Assembly (NCBI RefSeq): GCF_000143535.2
Contig: NC_037318.1
Span: forward strand, 744,001-808,000
Direction of reading: 5' to 3'
DNA length: 64,000 nt
Source of the DNA: Botrytis cinerea B05.10
Taxonomy: Eukaryota > Ascomycota > Leotiomycetes > Helotiales > Sclerotiniaceae
Part shown: positions 1 to 12,628 of the stretch, one piece after another
Position numbering within the stretch: position 1 is the stretch's first letter
How the letters are laid out: each line of letters begins with the position of its first letter
Program-made: the position numbers and the translations under genes
Notes under the pieces: model-generated
Databases searched by the model: none
What the model was told of the DNA's origin: nothing
The model's input: the letters and a program-made list of their open reading frames with translations, nothing else

Positions 1-495
1 ATTCCCATCTATCCGTCTCAACATCACCTACCCAGTGTCTTGTAATGTTCTAGATGTCGACTTTTCAAAAGCACAACTGCACATACACACTCTCATACAA
101 TGAAAATGCGATATCTTTGATCCATCGCTTACGTCATCGTTTGTCTTATGAGACCACTGGTTGCTCTGCGCAACCATCCCAACCCGTCCCAAGCGCTCTT
201 TCCCACAAATAAACATCAATTGCCAAGACCCCACCTACCTTATGCAAGAAGAGGTACTTTAGATCACTTTATTTTGGGGAATCTATGCAATCGTGGAGCC
301 AGAACGTTCACATTCAACGCTTCATATTCAATCGTTTCTAGCCCCGCCACTTTGCACTCGCACTTGTTCTTTTTAATACAACCTCCTGCGAGCTTTACGT
401 TTTGTGATTGCTCCGTTCCTTCATTAGTCTGAAGTGCGTTGTCACTTTGCAGAGTTATTCTTCTTGACAACCAATCCGCGATAAGAAGTCGAGCA
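1..495. other. 5' flank of the DBF2-like kinase gene
   Basis: AT-rich upstream DNA. Short open frames here have no recognisable content. It probably holds the promoter and 5' UTR of the kinase gene that starts at 496; no clear TATA box was picked out. Confidence 0.5.
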
Positions 496-2722
496 ATGTC
501 CAGCTTCATAACCAATCTTTTCCCCTCCGCACAAGCTGGGAAGCATGATAATATCTTGCCAGTTCCCCCACCACCTTTGCATACTCGATCTAGTCAAAAT
601 GAAAGTTTGGGTGATCGGCCCAGCACTCCTGTTAATAGAAGCAACTTCATAAACCCCGTCTCAACACCCCAAGGAAGTCCAAGCAAGAATCGCAATCCAC
701 CTGGAGCCAACGAACTACCTACAGCTTTCGATACTGCTATGAAGCTTACACCTGCCAATTTGAGCAGTCCAACAAAGACTGGTCGCGTTCCGATTGGCAA
801 CCCATTGACTCCAGGAAAGGGACCAAATGCTAACGCAGTCGATGAGTACTTTAACAATTCTACCGGGAATACTGATGAGAGTATTATCCAAAAATCATCA
901 GCCCCTTCAGGAAGCCCTGTAAGACGACAAGGCAAAGAAAACAATACCCCTCAAGCCGCAAGACAACCAGATTCTCCAACACTCAATCCAGCAACAATCC
1001 CTCGCGATGCACCTTCTCTGAACCAAGCAGCGATTTCACGCCAGGAGCTCTATCAAACACGGGAAATCCCAGCACCACCTACCAGAAAATACAACACGCA
1101 ACGTGGATTGACTGCAGAGGAATTGGAGATTTTGCACAAGCCTAATGTGAAACGTCTGGCCAATGTAACTCAGCTTTGTGAGTATTCCAGTTGGCGTGTC
1201 ATGGCACTACTAACTATGAGCAGATTTTCTCGATTACTATTATGATCTTTTGAGTTACGTCGGATCACGCCAAAATCGACTCAATCATTTCAAGGCAGAA
1301 TACCCCGCTCCCCCAGAAACTCCCGAAGAAACATACATTCCAGTTTGGTCAAAATATGCCGGTAGAGAGCGTGCCAATTTGCGCAAACGTCGAGTTCGTC
1401 TACGCCAGGGCGATTTCCAAATTTTGACACAAGTTGGACAAGGTGGGTATGGACAAGTCTTCCTTGCTCAGAAGAAGGATACTAGGGAAGTCTGTGCCTT
1501 GAAGGTTATGAGCAAGAAGTTGTTGTTCAAGCTGGACGAGATTAGACATGTTCTTACAGAACGTGATATCTTGACAAATGCCAAGAGCGATTGGCTCGTT
1601 AGATTGCTCTACTCGTTCCAGGATGAGAAGAGTATATATCTAGCTATGGTGGGTTTCGTTTCACTTCATATGTGCGCACATCGCTAACTATCTCTAGGAA
1701 TATGTCCCAGGTGGAGATTTCCGAACGCTACTGAACAACACTGGTGTTCTAGCAAATAGACATGCTCGATTCTACATTGCCGAAATGTTTTGTTGTGTGG
1801 ATGCTCTGCATCAGCTCGGTTATATTCACAGAGATCTCAAGCCTGAGAATTTCTTGATCGATTCGACAGGACATGTCAAGCTCACGGATTTTGGACTTGC
1901 TGCAGGCTTCCTTGCTCCGGGCAAGATTGAGTCCATGCGAGTGAAGCTTGAAAAGGTCGGAGAGACATATGTTCCCTTTGGTAAGCCTATCGAAGAACGT
2001 ACCGTCGCCGAACGTAGAGAAGGTTACAGATCGTTGAGAAACAAGGATGTTAATTATGCCAAGTCGATTGTTGGATCCCCTGATTATATGGCCCCTGAAG
2101 TCTTGAAAGGAGATGAGTACGACTTCACAGTTGATTATTGGAGCTTGGGTTGCATGCATTTCGAGGCTTTGACAGGATTTCCTCCATTTGCTGGTGCCAC
2201 CGTCGACGAAACCTGGAAAAATCTGAAGCATTGGCGAGAAGTATTGAAGAGACCAGTTTGGGAGGATCCAAATTACTTTATTAGTAACCGTACTTGGAAC
2301 TTCATTACAAGGTAATCATCCTCCTTGATACTAGACAAATATTTGCTAACAGAAATAGCTGCATTACATCCAAGGTCAAGCGTTTCTCCAATATCACAGA
2401 AGTCTATGGACATCAGTACTTTGCCGAAGTTGACTGGAACACTCTTCGTTCGCAACGTGCTCCATTTGTACCAGAGCTGGACTCTGAAACTGATGCCGGC
2501 TACTTTGATGATTTCAGTAACGAAGCTGACATGGCTAAATATAAAGAAGTCCATGACAAGCAAACGGCTTTGGAGAATATGGCTGATAGAGAAGATGCTA
2601 TGAGCAAGAGTTTGTTCGTCGGATTCACTTTCAGACATCGTAAGCCAAATACAGACGATGATGGGAAGTCTAGCCCAAGAAAGGCCATTCCAACCGATGG
2701 CACTTTTGGCACTATGCTATAA
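496..2722 (+). CDS. DBF2: DBF2/SID2-type NDR family serine/threonine kinase
   Basis: Exons 496-1177, 1224-1648, 1698-2311 and 2359-2722 give 694 aa. Introns are 46-49 bp with GT-AG ends. An inner ATG at 496 is preferred to the one at 439 because the protein then begins MSSFITNLFPS. Residues 1-225 are a Pro/Ser-rich disordered arm. A helical region (RQNRLNHF, about 244-251) matches the Mob1-binding segment of NDR kinases. The kinase domain runs from about 292: glycine loop GQGGYGQVF (299-307), lysine in ALKVMSKK (K321), catalytic HRDLKPEN (413 on), DFGLA (433 on), activation segment SIVGSPDYMAPE, and a C-terminal hydrophobic motif LFVGFTFRH. The activation loop carries the long insert typical of NDR/LATS. 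In yeasts Dbf2/Sid2 is the last kinase of the mitotic exit/septation initiation network, acting with Mob1 at spindle poles and the division site; the same role is inferred here (SepL/SidB in Aspergillus terms). All catalytic residues are present. Confidence 0.93.
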
Positions 2723-4272
2723 GCACATTATGATCTTGATGATTTTCGACATTCAATATTTGATTTAGGGAGATGAAAATGGTGGAATGGGATGGGAAGG
2801 GGTAGGACTGGAAACACTGGAAGTGGCTATCATGGACGGAGGGATGGGATTGTGGAGTAGCGGTTATATTAAGGCATATCTGTGGCGTTAAGAGTCATAT
2901 TGCTTGACTTCTGACTTCACACTGTAAAAGTCTTCCTGGCCTCCCCGCAGTTCTCGCGGCATTTGCTTATCGCGCTCGTTTCTGGAGTTCTTGTTTTGTT
3001 TTTTTACATGATAATGCATACAAGTGGGGGTTAATTATTGATTGTTAGTATGAACCTGACACAATGCACACGCGAATGCTGTAATAATACTTCGAATTTA
3101 ATATATCTTATAAAAGCTTCTTATGTTTCATTTTCGAGAGTAAGCCGGCTCAACGGAACGCGCGGGGGACATTGTCTCAATCTTCGCAGTCAAGTAAAAT
3201 GTTGAGAGTACTCATTTGGTTGCTCTACTTTAGTCCTTAAAGTATTGATGTCTGTTGTGATATACATTTACCCTATTTCACTCTTGTATTATATTTCTAT
3301 TTTGATAATCTCATCTTGTTCTAGACATTGTCATGCCATTTTGTTTCATGGGAAGAGCAGGGCTCATGAGCACAAGCCCGGACTTTCGGTACTCAAAGGG
3401 CGTACAGCCCGATCCATCGACCCGACAGTTCGGTACCATTCAATTGATTGGCGAGCCGGCTAAATAGACTCGGCGATAGAACAGATTTTCAATCAAGTCT
3501 TCTGCAAGAATGCGGCGCGGGTGCAGAAATGCCCTGGTGTTTAAATGGGGCAGGGTAAAAATGGTTGGACGAGCGGGGTTTGTTTGTACGATGTTACACG
3601 CCGATTGTGTGTTTTGGAAGTAGCTCAGGCGATCGCGAGTATTTTCTATGGGTTTTTGAACTGTTTGAATGGGATTTATGCGTTGGCGTGGGGGTTGGTG
3701 GTGTTGGAAAGTTAAAAGAAGGATTATGAATGAAGTGCATCGCCGAGGCTCTGCGAAGGAATACTTAATAAATGGAGGGGGCTGTAAAAATGGATGTCAA
3801 ATCTATCATTCGTTTTGAATGATTCTTTTTCTTTTTCTTGTCCGTTTGTCTGTTTTCAATGCTTTTCTTCTACTAAAATATCGAGGCATACTTGGGCAAG
3901 AAGGAAGCCTCCCTCTCCCACTACATGCCCGATTATCTGTGACCTAGTGGGGTATACACATTCGGATTCAGCCTTATCTACTTTATCAATGTTACACCAA
4001 CTGTTACAATAAGCTTATTTAACTATTCGATTCTTCCGTTACATCGTACCGAAGCTTTGCCTCTGTCTTTGTTTTTTATATAACAGTTGTACGAATCAAA
4101 CCAGATTCTGGGCTAAGCTTTCCCGACTCTTCTTCTGTGCCTGCCCCCGCTGTTTTTAACGAGTTGGTGGCGTTAAAAAGAGTGGCAGAAGAAAAAGCTT
4201 GATTGATTCTCATATTTCTATTGCTTGCTTCCTTGGCAATTGTCTAATTGATGAGTATGAGAGGTGACATCA
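2723..4272. other. Intergenic DNA with an imperfect inverted repeat
   Basis: About 1.5 kb without a convincing gene. It holds the kinase 3' region and, at 4115-4200, an imperfect inverted repeat listed separately. The open frames at 3245-3463 and 3794-4012 show no domain. Confidence 0.5.
4115..4200. repeat. Imperfect inverted repeat (hairpin-forming)
   Basis: The inner arms TTTTTAACG (4153-4161) and CGTTAAAAA (4171-4179) are a perfect 9 bp match around a 9 nt loop. The outer ends AAGCTT at 4115-4120 and 4195-4200 also pair, and a CTTCTTCTG block pairs with CAGAAGAA inside. The left arm is longer and partly unpaired. It could be a degenerate miniature transposon, a cruciform, or a transcribed hairpin just upstream of the candidate gene at 4273. 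Confidence 0.45.
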
Positions 4273-4690
4273 ATGTCTTCCATTAGGAGTTCGACTTTCG
4301 GATTACAGATATCGGGTATGTAAAGACTTCAATGTTGTGCAAGGGGTATTTTCTAATCTGTGCGCTGATTAGAAACAATGAGATGCGCCGGACAGGCAGC
4401 CAAAAATCGGAGAGAAAAGAGATTTCAAAAGATAAATACCATGGCGAGAATTCGATCGAGATTAGGAAGGGCGTTTGGGAGGGTGTGGGAGATTTGGCAT
4501 GATTTTAAAAAGTGGAGAAGAGATGTTGAAGAAGCGAGTGAGTACTGCTTTTCTTATGTGTGATGATATGGTTCGGAGAACTGTCGTCGGTTGTTCAAAG
4601 AACGTGTGTACAGTAGTTTGGGCTGAAGCCCGACAAGATACGGGCCGCAGATGCAGCTTGTTGATACGTGGGTTGAGACATTCGATATAA
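4273..4690 (+). CDS. Candidate small basic protein, 94 aa (uncertain)
   Basis: Three exons can be joined: 4273-4315, 4373-4537 and 4614-4690. Donors are GTATGT and GTGAGT, acceptors GATTAG and TACAG, and the sum is 95 codons including stop. The first acceptor is preceded by a CTGAT-like branch site. The product is basic: the middle exon contains many Arg/Lys and several Trp (RVWEIWHDFKKWRR), which could form an amphipathic helix. There is no signal peptide and no family I recognise. If the second intron is retained, translation ends at 4563. Support is only from splice signals and frame continuity; this could be chance. Confidence 0.33.
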
Positions 4691-7600
4691 GCTTCAGTGA
4701 ACCGGCGATTCTTTGAGGATGGTAGTAAGCTAATTCTCATTATTTAGGACAGAGACGGGCAGATAGATACGATAACCATATGGTGAATCATGATGATATA
4801 TGGTGATGCGCGGACGAAACTCATCTGTTGTCTTAAATAGTTCATTTTGAGGAGAAGAAGATTACGCACAGCTTGATAGAACTCGAGACCACCTGTGATA
4901 TCTTAAAGCCCATAGTCAGATCCTCATCGTCTGACATTTTATGGCTGGAACTGCGGCCCAAACAAGAGATACCTCGCACATGGTACTGTTTGACGTTATT
5001 CCCGAGACAGCCGCACTACGTACTGTCGATGTAAGTACTTCTAAAAACACACTTGTTGTTTAGAAATCTTATCAAATTATATTACTATTCCGAGGTATAC
5101 GAGAAGGCCTGGGGACAAACTCTTATCGCATCAAAATCCCACAGTATTCCCAACTATCAATCACTGCTCTCTCCCCACCTGTCTGAAGAGAAGTCGGCCG
5201 TTGAGCTTCTCTAAATAGAAGATTTGGAAAAGCACTTTTCTATTTGATTTTCAGATGAATATGGGGAAAATATGAGGGGGAAATGGGAGGAGAATGGTTT
5301 TAAGTTTTGATATGGAGGTTCTGGTGTGCAGGTTTCGCAAAGGAAAATTGAAATAGTTTGGTTTGGTTCGGGTTGGGTTGGTGAAATTGTCAAATGGGTA
5401 TAACCTGGGTGATGGTACCGGAGATGTGATCCTGATCCAATTAAGTGAAATTTTTTCATGATAGTCTCACAGAAGGATCGAATGGAACTTAAAATTAGAG
5501 TATTTTTCGTGGAGTTGAGACGCGTTTTAGAATCAAATGCACCCCTTGTGGTAGTCTTTTTACCAAACCGCGAACCGGAGTTGAATCCCATACTTTCTTC
5601 CTCTTCTTTTCCTCATCTCTCGAATGCAAGAATAAAACACAGGCCGTTTTCTAATCACAATTCATCATATCCCCTGTCTAATAAGTTCATTTGGCTAGAT
5701 GAACCATTGAGAAGATCATGGAAGCTGACGTCATCCGTACAACACCGAAGGGTCTCAATAAGAAAAGAAGAAAGCGGGTTGGTATACTCAGATGAGCAAT
5801 GATATCTGAAGGTTGAAAGTTACTTCGTTCAACATAACAATTGGATTTTATCCTAGAAAGATACACCGAAAAAGTTATCATACCGTTCGTTAAACGGGCT
5901 TCATTCGGCAATGATTTTAGGGGCAAGATGAATAACATGCGTCATAAAAACAGGTTCCAAAGCTGCCTTGGTATAATCAGGAGAGTGTGAGGCAGCTACT
6001 GTCAAATAGGAAGGATGTCGGTATCAAACTTATGTCGTTGAAAGAGGGGTGACAATAAAAACGCCATGCAGATTCGCGAACAAACATACAATCTATGGAT
6101 GTGTTAAAAATGAAAATCCGCAGAGGAACGGATCGTGCCGTCCATGTGATGATGATAGTGATTCCGTTGAAGAAGTCAAATAGGTGGTTATTCAGAGGCA
6201 TAATGAAAGGCTTACTCCCAGAAGCACCTACTTCTTTAATTCTTCAGTGTAATCTAGGCTTGCAACATAATTCACGCCAGTTCATTCCAAATCACTTGAA
6301 AATGGTGAGTGCGGCATCTTTGAAGAAACGACTAGTTAGTCTCAATCCCCATGAATTTGAGAAGAAGATATATTCTATTGATGGCCAGTGTTATAGATAT
6401 CTCTAGTAGAACGACTAATTACATAATTTTGGCGTTAATCAGAAATACTGGTATTGATGTAGCTCTTGCATGGTGGTATACGGTCCATCAAAGACTTTAT
6501 TCTTGCTTCAAGTTTACACACATAACGAAAGATCGCTTATTTGCGTCACCGTCGATCCAAGGACCAGGGGCCCTAGCCGCCCCATGTCTTATCAAACCCA
6601 GCTGATACTATCTACTCTTACTGCCGGCACTTAATTATCGATGACACCTACTGTTTTCATTATAACTACTCTCTATGGGACCAATCAAAATTCCCAGAAG
6701 AGCGTGCATTCTCTTCTCAGCTTCTTAACTTCCTGCGGCGCTGCTGAACATAGTGTTCCGACCAGGATGTTAATGGTGTATGACGATTGCCATCTCCATT
6801 CGACTTAGTGCTGACATTTGCGTTCTCACCGATTATCTTGCGTGTGTTCTCTCTTTTCAAGCATAATATTACACGCAATGCATCGGTCATATGTTAGATG
6901 GCTCAACGACACTATTCAATCGGGCGCCATTAACGGATGCATCGCTACCAGTCAACTTCAGCTTGTATGGCTGGTGAAGACTGTTTCTATGTCCTGAGAT
7001 CTACATGTTGGATACCAAGAAACCGGGAGAATTTCAGATTTTTATCAAATGAATCCCACTTCTATTATCTACAAGCATTTGGTAACTTGCATCAATATGG
7101 ATCGATGAATAGGTTGAATTTACCGCCACAAGGCGGTGAACTTTAGCGCCACCCGCTCTCTTCACATGTGAGGTTTACCTCTCTCGAGCATATCGAACAC
7201 ATCGAGTTTCGCCTCTCGAATAGCATAACAGCTAATCCACCGATTCTTACACGCCATTCTAATCAAGCCGCTTCAAAGAGCCACCCAATAATGCTCAGTT
7301 GTCTTGCAAACTTGGATAATGCAAGAGGTCGTTCACGAGATCGATCAGAACTCTCGATTATTATTTCAAGATTTCTTACTCCCTATGAGAATTTTGTATC
7401 GCCGGTACTCCTTTCGAATTATCTCGTCGCCATATGAAGATTTATTTTATCCTAATGCGCGTCTTTCGGGGAATTCGCGTCGTCCAAGATTCCTTTATGC
7501 TAGATTTCTTTATGCTATCGCGTTGCCAGCATGTTTCAAGCGAACATCATGAATTGCCCCGGAACAAATGTCTTCTTCTGTCTGGTTACTTATATCTTAG

Positions 7601-8484
7601 TTCCCGTCTCATTTTTATACGAGATGCGTTTCATTCTTTTCCTCTGTTAGACTCAAGAAGGTTCCCGTGTAGATCGCCGCTCTCCAGTCGGTGCAGCTAG
7701 CCCTACAAGGCCATAACTTATCCCTGAAAATTGGTCCTCTATTTTGCAAGCAGGGATATCTGAAGTCGATCCTCTTCCTTCATTCGTCAGAATTCCGGAA
7801 AACATCAACGATTACATTTGCAGTGTCATTCTCGATGAAATCTCGAATGTGGCTACATCTAAAACTTCCTAATTCAATATTGCCTGAAGTTTGAGATTGA
7901 TGTCCATAGATTATCTAGACTTTTGATGCAGGAACACGTCTGCTGTGTTACTCGATTATCGCCTCACTAATCATGCAAGCTGATGCAACTTTGCAATATT
8001 CTTCCACACCCATGAAATCGCACCTATGCAGCAATGTCCGAATATGTCTAAATCACCTTTGGGAGGTGACATGAGAGACTGTTTGATGATATCAATTCTC
8101 AGTCGCTATCAGCCCTCGGACAATTGCTATTTGCTGGCCTTTCAAGTTGTTGAAGCAATCTATCACTCATGTACGAATTACCCAATATAACTTCCCAGCC
8201 TTTGAACTTCCTTTTCTCTACACTTAGCTCTTGAACTCACACTCTAGGATACTTTTGTGGAAATTGTACGGTCATTACACTAATTGCTGAAGGGAGAGAT
8301 CACTTGGATCGAGAACGCCAATTACAATAATAAGCGCTTGGAAGCCCACCACTTCGGAAAACTCTTAAACTTTATATATGTGTGGACTAATTCAGACCGA
8401 ACTTGCTATCTACACGAGTTTTAACTTTCTCCAAGCATCTTTACCAAATTGCATTTTGACCATCTTCTCCTGCCTGAAATAGAC
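4691..8484. other. Gene-poor intergenic DNA
   Basis: About 3.8 kb with no frame that shows a domain, codon bias or consistent splicing. The short open frames at 5458-5802, 6095-6605 and 7168-7894 look random. The right end is the promoter region of the reductase gene. Confidence 0.5.
8373..8378 (+). promoter_or_regulatory. Candidate TATA element of the NRPS-like gene
   Basis: TATATA lies about 110 bp upstream of the ATG at 8485, a usual distance for fungal promoters. The motif is short and the region is AT-rich, so this is only a candidate. Confidence 0.35.
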
Positions 8485-11400
8485 ATGGCAATAGACATGG
8501 CAATTCCAGAACTGCCTCGGGATTGTGGAAAGCGATTAATTGCTCATTATATACATCAAACTGCAATCGATGAGCCTCATCGAGTATGCATTTCTAGGCC
8601 CTTGACTTCCGAACCACATGATGGATTCGAGGACATCACATTCAGTCAATTAGACAAAGCCATAGATGTCGCGTCAAACTGGGTTGAAAAGCACGCTGGC
8701 ATTGGCGAAAATTTTGACTGCATTGCCTATATCGGTCCCCATGATCTGCGGTATATACTCCTCATGATAGCGGCGATCAAAACTGGACACAAGGTCTGTC
8801 CCCCTCTTCACACCTCGTTACGTACTGACTTACTTTTGATAGCTTTTTGTGCCATCGCCACGGAATAGCCTAGAAGCACATACCAAACTATTACAAGATT
8901 ACAGATGCAAGAATTTCCTATTTGCAAAGGATTCCTCGATATCTCAGAAGATTGTTAATGACATTCAAACGAAAGTTGACCTTCAAACCATAGCTGTTCC
9001 CACCCTGAATTATTTCTTTCATCCTGGGTTTGATGTGCCTCACTATAAGTATACCGCAACATATGAAGAGGCAAGATTTCAACCGCTCGTTGCAATGCAT
9101 ACATCTGGAACTACAGGAACACCTAAGACTATCGTTATGCCACAAGGTGTTATTACAGGTCTAGATGCCTCTCAAATGGCTACTTTTCTTTATGGTACTG
9201 CTACAACATCTGATTATTTCCGAGGTTTACGGTGCTTTTTCGCATTTCCACTATTTCGTACGTACTTGACCCCTTGTTGCTCAGGCTCACCTCTAGACAA
9301 GACCCCAGATCTATATTTCATATTTGTAAAGTGCTTTCCAATTTTAAGGAGATTCAAAGAAGACATTGCTCACACATTGTCATAAACAGATGCCGCGGGC
9401 GTCTGCAGAATTATGACTGCTCTATACTTCAAGCAGATAGCGGTGCTTCCACCGCCTATACCATTGACTGCAGAGATAGCAAATGAGGTTCATATACACG
9501 GTAAAGTGCAGGTCTCGGATCTCCCTCCTGCCGTGTTGGTGGAAATATCGAAGACCGCTGAGTATTTGAAGAACCTTCGTCCTGTCAAATATATCATGAC
9601 TGGAGGTGGCCCATTGCCTAATGGCCCTGGAGATATCATCAATTCACACACACGGCTCTTTGCGGGGTTTGGATCAACAGAGACAGGACACATTCAAGCG
9701 GCTTTACCCCCAAAAGAAAATGTAAGCATTCCACACCCAAACTTATTTTCTGGGATTTTCTGGGATTTTCTGGGCTCCTCCTGTTTTTTTGGGGGGGGGG
9801 TTTCTTGCGTGGCTGCTGACTCTGTCATGAACTAGTGGGATTACTTTGACTTTTCTACATCATTTGGTGCTGTAATGAAACATCACTCGGGTGAACTCTA
9901 TGAGCTTGTGATCGTGCGTGATCCATCTATAGAAGCTTACCAGGGTATTTTCTATACGTTTCCAGATCTCTCAGAATACAAATCGCGGGATTTATTCTCG
10001 AGACACCCTAGCAAAAATAACCTCTGGCGACATGAAGGTCGTTCTGATGATATTATCGTCTATTCTACAGGAGAGAAGTTCAATCCAACTAGCATGGAAA
10101 ATGTTTTGAACTCTCATCCTGGAGTCAAGTCAGCCATAGTCCATGGTACGAAGAAATTTCAGTCGTCCTTACTGATTGAACCAACCAACCCCGAGAGCTC
10201 CAAGGATGACCTGTTAGATGAATTATGGCCAGCAATAAAGGCTGCAAACATTAGTTGCCCCGCACATGCGCGAATAATGAGCAAGGACCTCGTCGCCTTC
10301 ACTAGACCCGACAAACCATTTCCCAGAGCTGGGAAAGGTACCATACAACGAAAGCAAGCTGAAAAACTATATGAGACAGAGCTTAATAGTCTTTATGACA
10401 CAAAAACCGATGGACATGGAACGAAAAACGAAAATACAAACGGGAACAATTCTGCGAATAAGGGGGCGAGCTGTGCCGAACAAGATATCATCATCCAAGC
10501 TATCTCGGGTATACAAGGACTCGAGAACTTATCTCCCTCTGATAACTTCTTTGAGCAGGGGCTAGACTCGCTGGGCGTGATATCTATAGCGAGGGCGGTG
10601 AATTTGGCATTCCAATCACAAAACCCTCCACGAAATTCAATGCCCACGTCAATGATATACGCATATCCAAGTCTAGAGAAACTATCATACGCTCTATCAA
10701 GTACTGTCAAAGACGAAAATGATTTTGATGAAATGCAAGCAGAGTACGATCGGTTCACCTTTGATCTACCTATTATTGCTAGACCATCGACACCAGTCAC
10801 TGGGCCTAAAGTATTCTTATTGACCGGGTCTACTGGATCATTGGGTTCATATATTCTAAGCAATATACTTCAACAGGACAAGTCGTGCAAGGTTTATTGC
10901 CTTAATAGAGGCGAAGGTTCCGAGAAGCGTCAGCTTAACTCTAACTCGTCTAAGGGCCTTCCGATAAACTTTAGCCGCGTCCGATTTCTGGGCATGGCAG
11001 CTGATACTACGGAACCATGGCTAGGTATTGAGCTTGTCCAGTATAAGGAGCTGCTCAATAAAGTAACGCACATAATTCACAATGCTTGGCATGTTGACTT
11101 CAACATGTCTCTCAGCCAAATGGGTGCAACACATCTTCATCGTGTTCGTCAGCTTATTGACTTCTCTGCTCATTCAAGATTCGGTGCTTCTATTCACTTC
11201 ATCTCTAGTATTAGCACTGTTGGCAACTGGGATGTGATTGGATCGAACACGCCCAGCTCTTCTGGCTCTTCCACGCCATCGCAGTTGGAAGCGGAGCTAA
11301 TAATGACGAAGCTCCGTGTCCCTGAGATTCCTTACGAGAATTGGTCGCTTCCACAAGGCTTAGGTTATGGCCAATCAAAATTTATTGCCGAACGGCTGTT

Positions 11401-12043
11401 TACTACTGCATGCAAGGTTGCCAATATTCCTGCTTCGATCTATCGAGTGGGTCAAATTGCCGGTCCGAAAAGCAGCAAAGGAAAGTGGAACGAACAAGAA
11501 TGGTTTCCCTTGATTTTGAAGTCTTCAACGTATTTGAAAGTTCTACCTTCATCGTTAGGGCCACTGGAAGCTGTTGACTGGATCCCCGTTGATATACTTG
11601 GGAAAGTCGTTTACGAACTTGCAACATCTTCTAACCATGATACCCTGAGCTTGGATTCGGCAATTAACTCGTCTTCTGTGTCACCCAGATTCTACCACCT
11701 CGTGAACCCAAAGCGAACAACATATTCAGATGCTATTCTTCCTCGACTACAATCTATTCTTGACCTTCCTACTATTCCCTTCGAAGAATGGGTACAGCGT
11801 CTATGTGATAGTGCAGCGAGCACACAGGATATGAGTATAAATGATAACCCAGCAGTAAAAATACTTGGATTTTATAAGGATTTGGTCGAGAAAGAAAAGA
11901 AAGGCAGGACACAAGTCTGGCTTGATACGGAGAAGGCTGTCGAGGGAAGCCCAACCTTGAAGGGTATGGATATGATCGATGAAGATTGTGTAAACAACTG
12001 GATGAGGCAATGGGGATACATTCGCAACGAGCATGGAGAATAG
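8485..12043 (+). CDS. NRPS-like carboxylic acid reductase (A-T-R)
   Basis: Exons 8485-8793, 8843-9257, 9390-9721 and 9836-12043 give 1087 aa; introns are 49, 132 and 114 bp. A second ATG at 8497 is equally possible. An adenylation domain fills about residues 20-560: AMP-binding motif TSGTTGTPK (190-198), FGSTETG near 330, and the late catalytic lysine region GKGTIQRK (ending 525). A carrier domain follows with the phosphopantetheine serine in GLDSLG (S597). The C-terminal thioester reductase (about 675-1087) has the NAD(P)-binding GSTGSLGS (683-690), HNAWHVDFN, and the YxxxK pair Y862/K866 in GYGQSK. There is no condensation domain, so the expected reaction is ATP-dependent activation of a carboxylic acid, loading on the carrier and NADPH release as aldehyde or alcohol. 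L-aminoadipate reductase shares this architecture, but is longer; the substrate cannot be read from the sequence. It converges with the multicopper oxidase gene. Confidence 0.9.
9741..9800 (+). repeat. Short tandem repeat and G10 run inside an intron
   Basis: Within the third intron of the reductase gene an 11-mer of the form GGGATTTTCTG occurs about three times, followed by a T7 run and a run of ten G. The intron is 114 bp, longer than the usual size seen nearby. A homopolymer of this kind is also a place for sequencing error. Confidence 0.7.
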
Positions 12044-12628
12044 AACGAGGAAACTTCTCTCATAAGATGTTTAGACATTCAACATTTGTATTTTCTTATT
12101 GATAAAATGACCGAATAAATCGATCAATAAAAAAAGGAATTGCTATACACCAGGCGGAATGCAGTGAACATATCATCTGTATAATTCACTCAGGAACTAA
12201 ATTGGTTGAACAGCTGTTTGAACGGGTTCGATATCGAAGTGAGGTTAACCCTCAAACTCCACGTATTAGTGTCCAAAATAAATAAGTATTCAGAATTCTC
12301 TTGTTGGTCCACGATCAAGATTATTGAACGCATTATATCTGCAGTTCTAGGATTTCACAACACGTACTAATTTCATCCACCAAGCTGAGACAATATTGAC
12401 ATTTTAGTGACAGTAAGTGGTGGTCTTCCCATATGCCATGTTTCTAATTACGATACAAAAAAAAAATTCAAATGAGCTATCTTTACCCATTATACTCCTG
12501 AATTGCAACCGGTAAGACTATTTCATGAAAGCGCCCTCATTTAAGAATCGAAGAAAAACAAAATAAACCACATTTGGTGGCACGCCATTATTGGAAAAGA
12601 AAAATGCAAGCTCCCATTATCTACCGTC
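12044..12628. other. Shared 3' region between convergent genes
   Basis: 585 bp of AT-rich DNA between the stop codons of the reductase (+) and the oxidase (-). It must hold both terminators. An A9 run lies near 12460-12470. No gene is seen. Confidence 0.6.
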
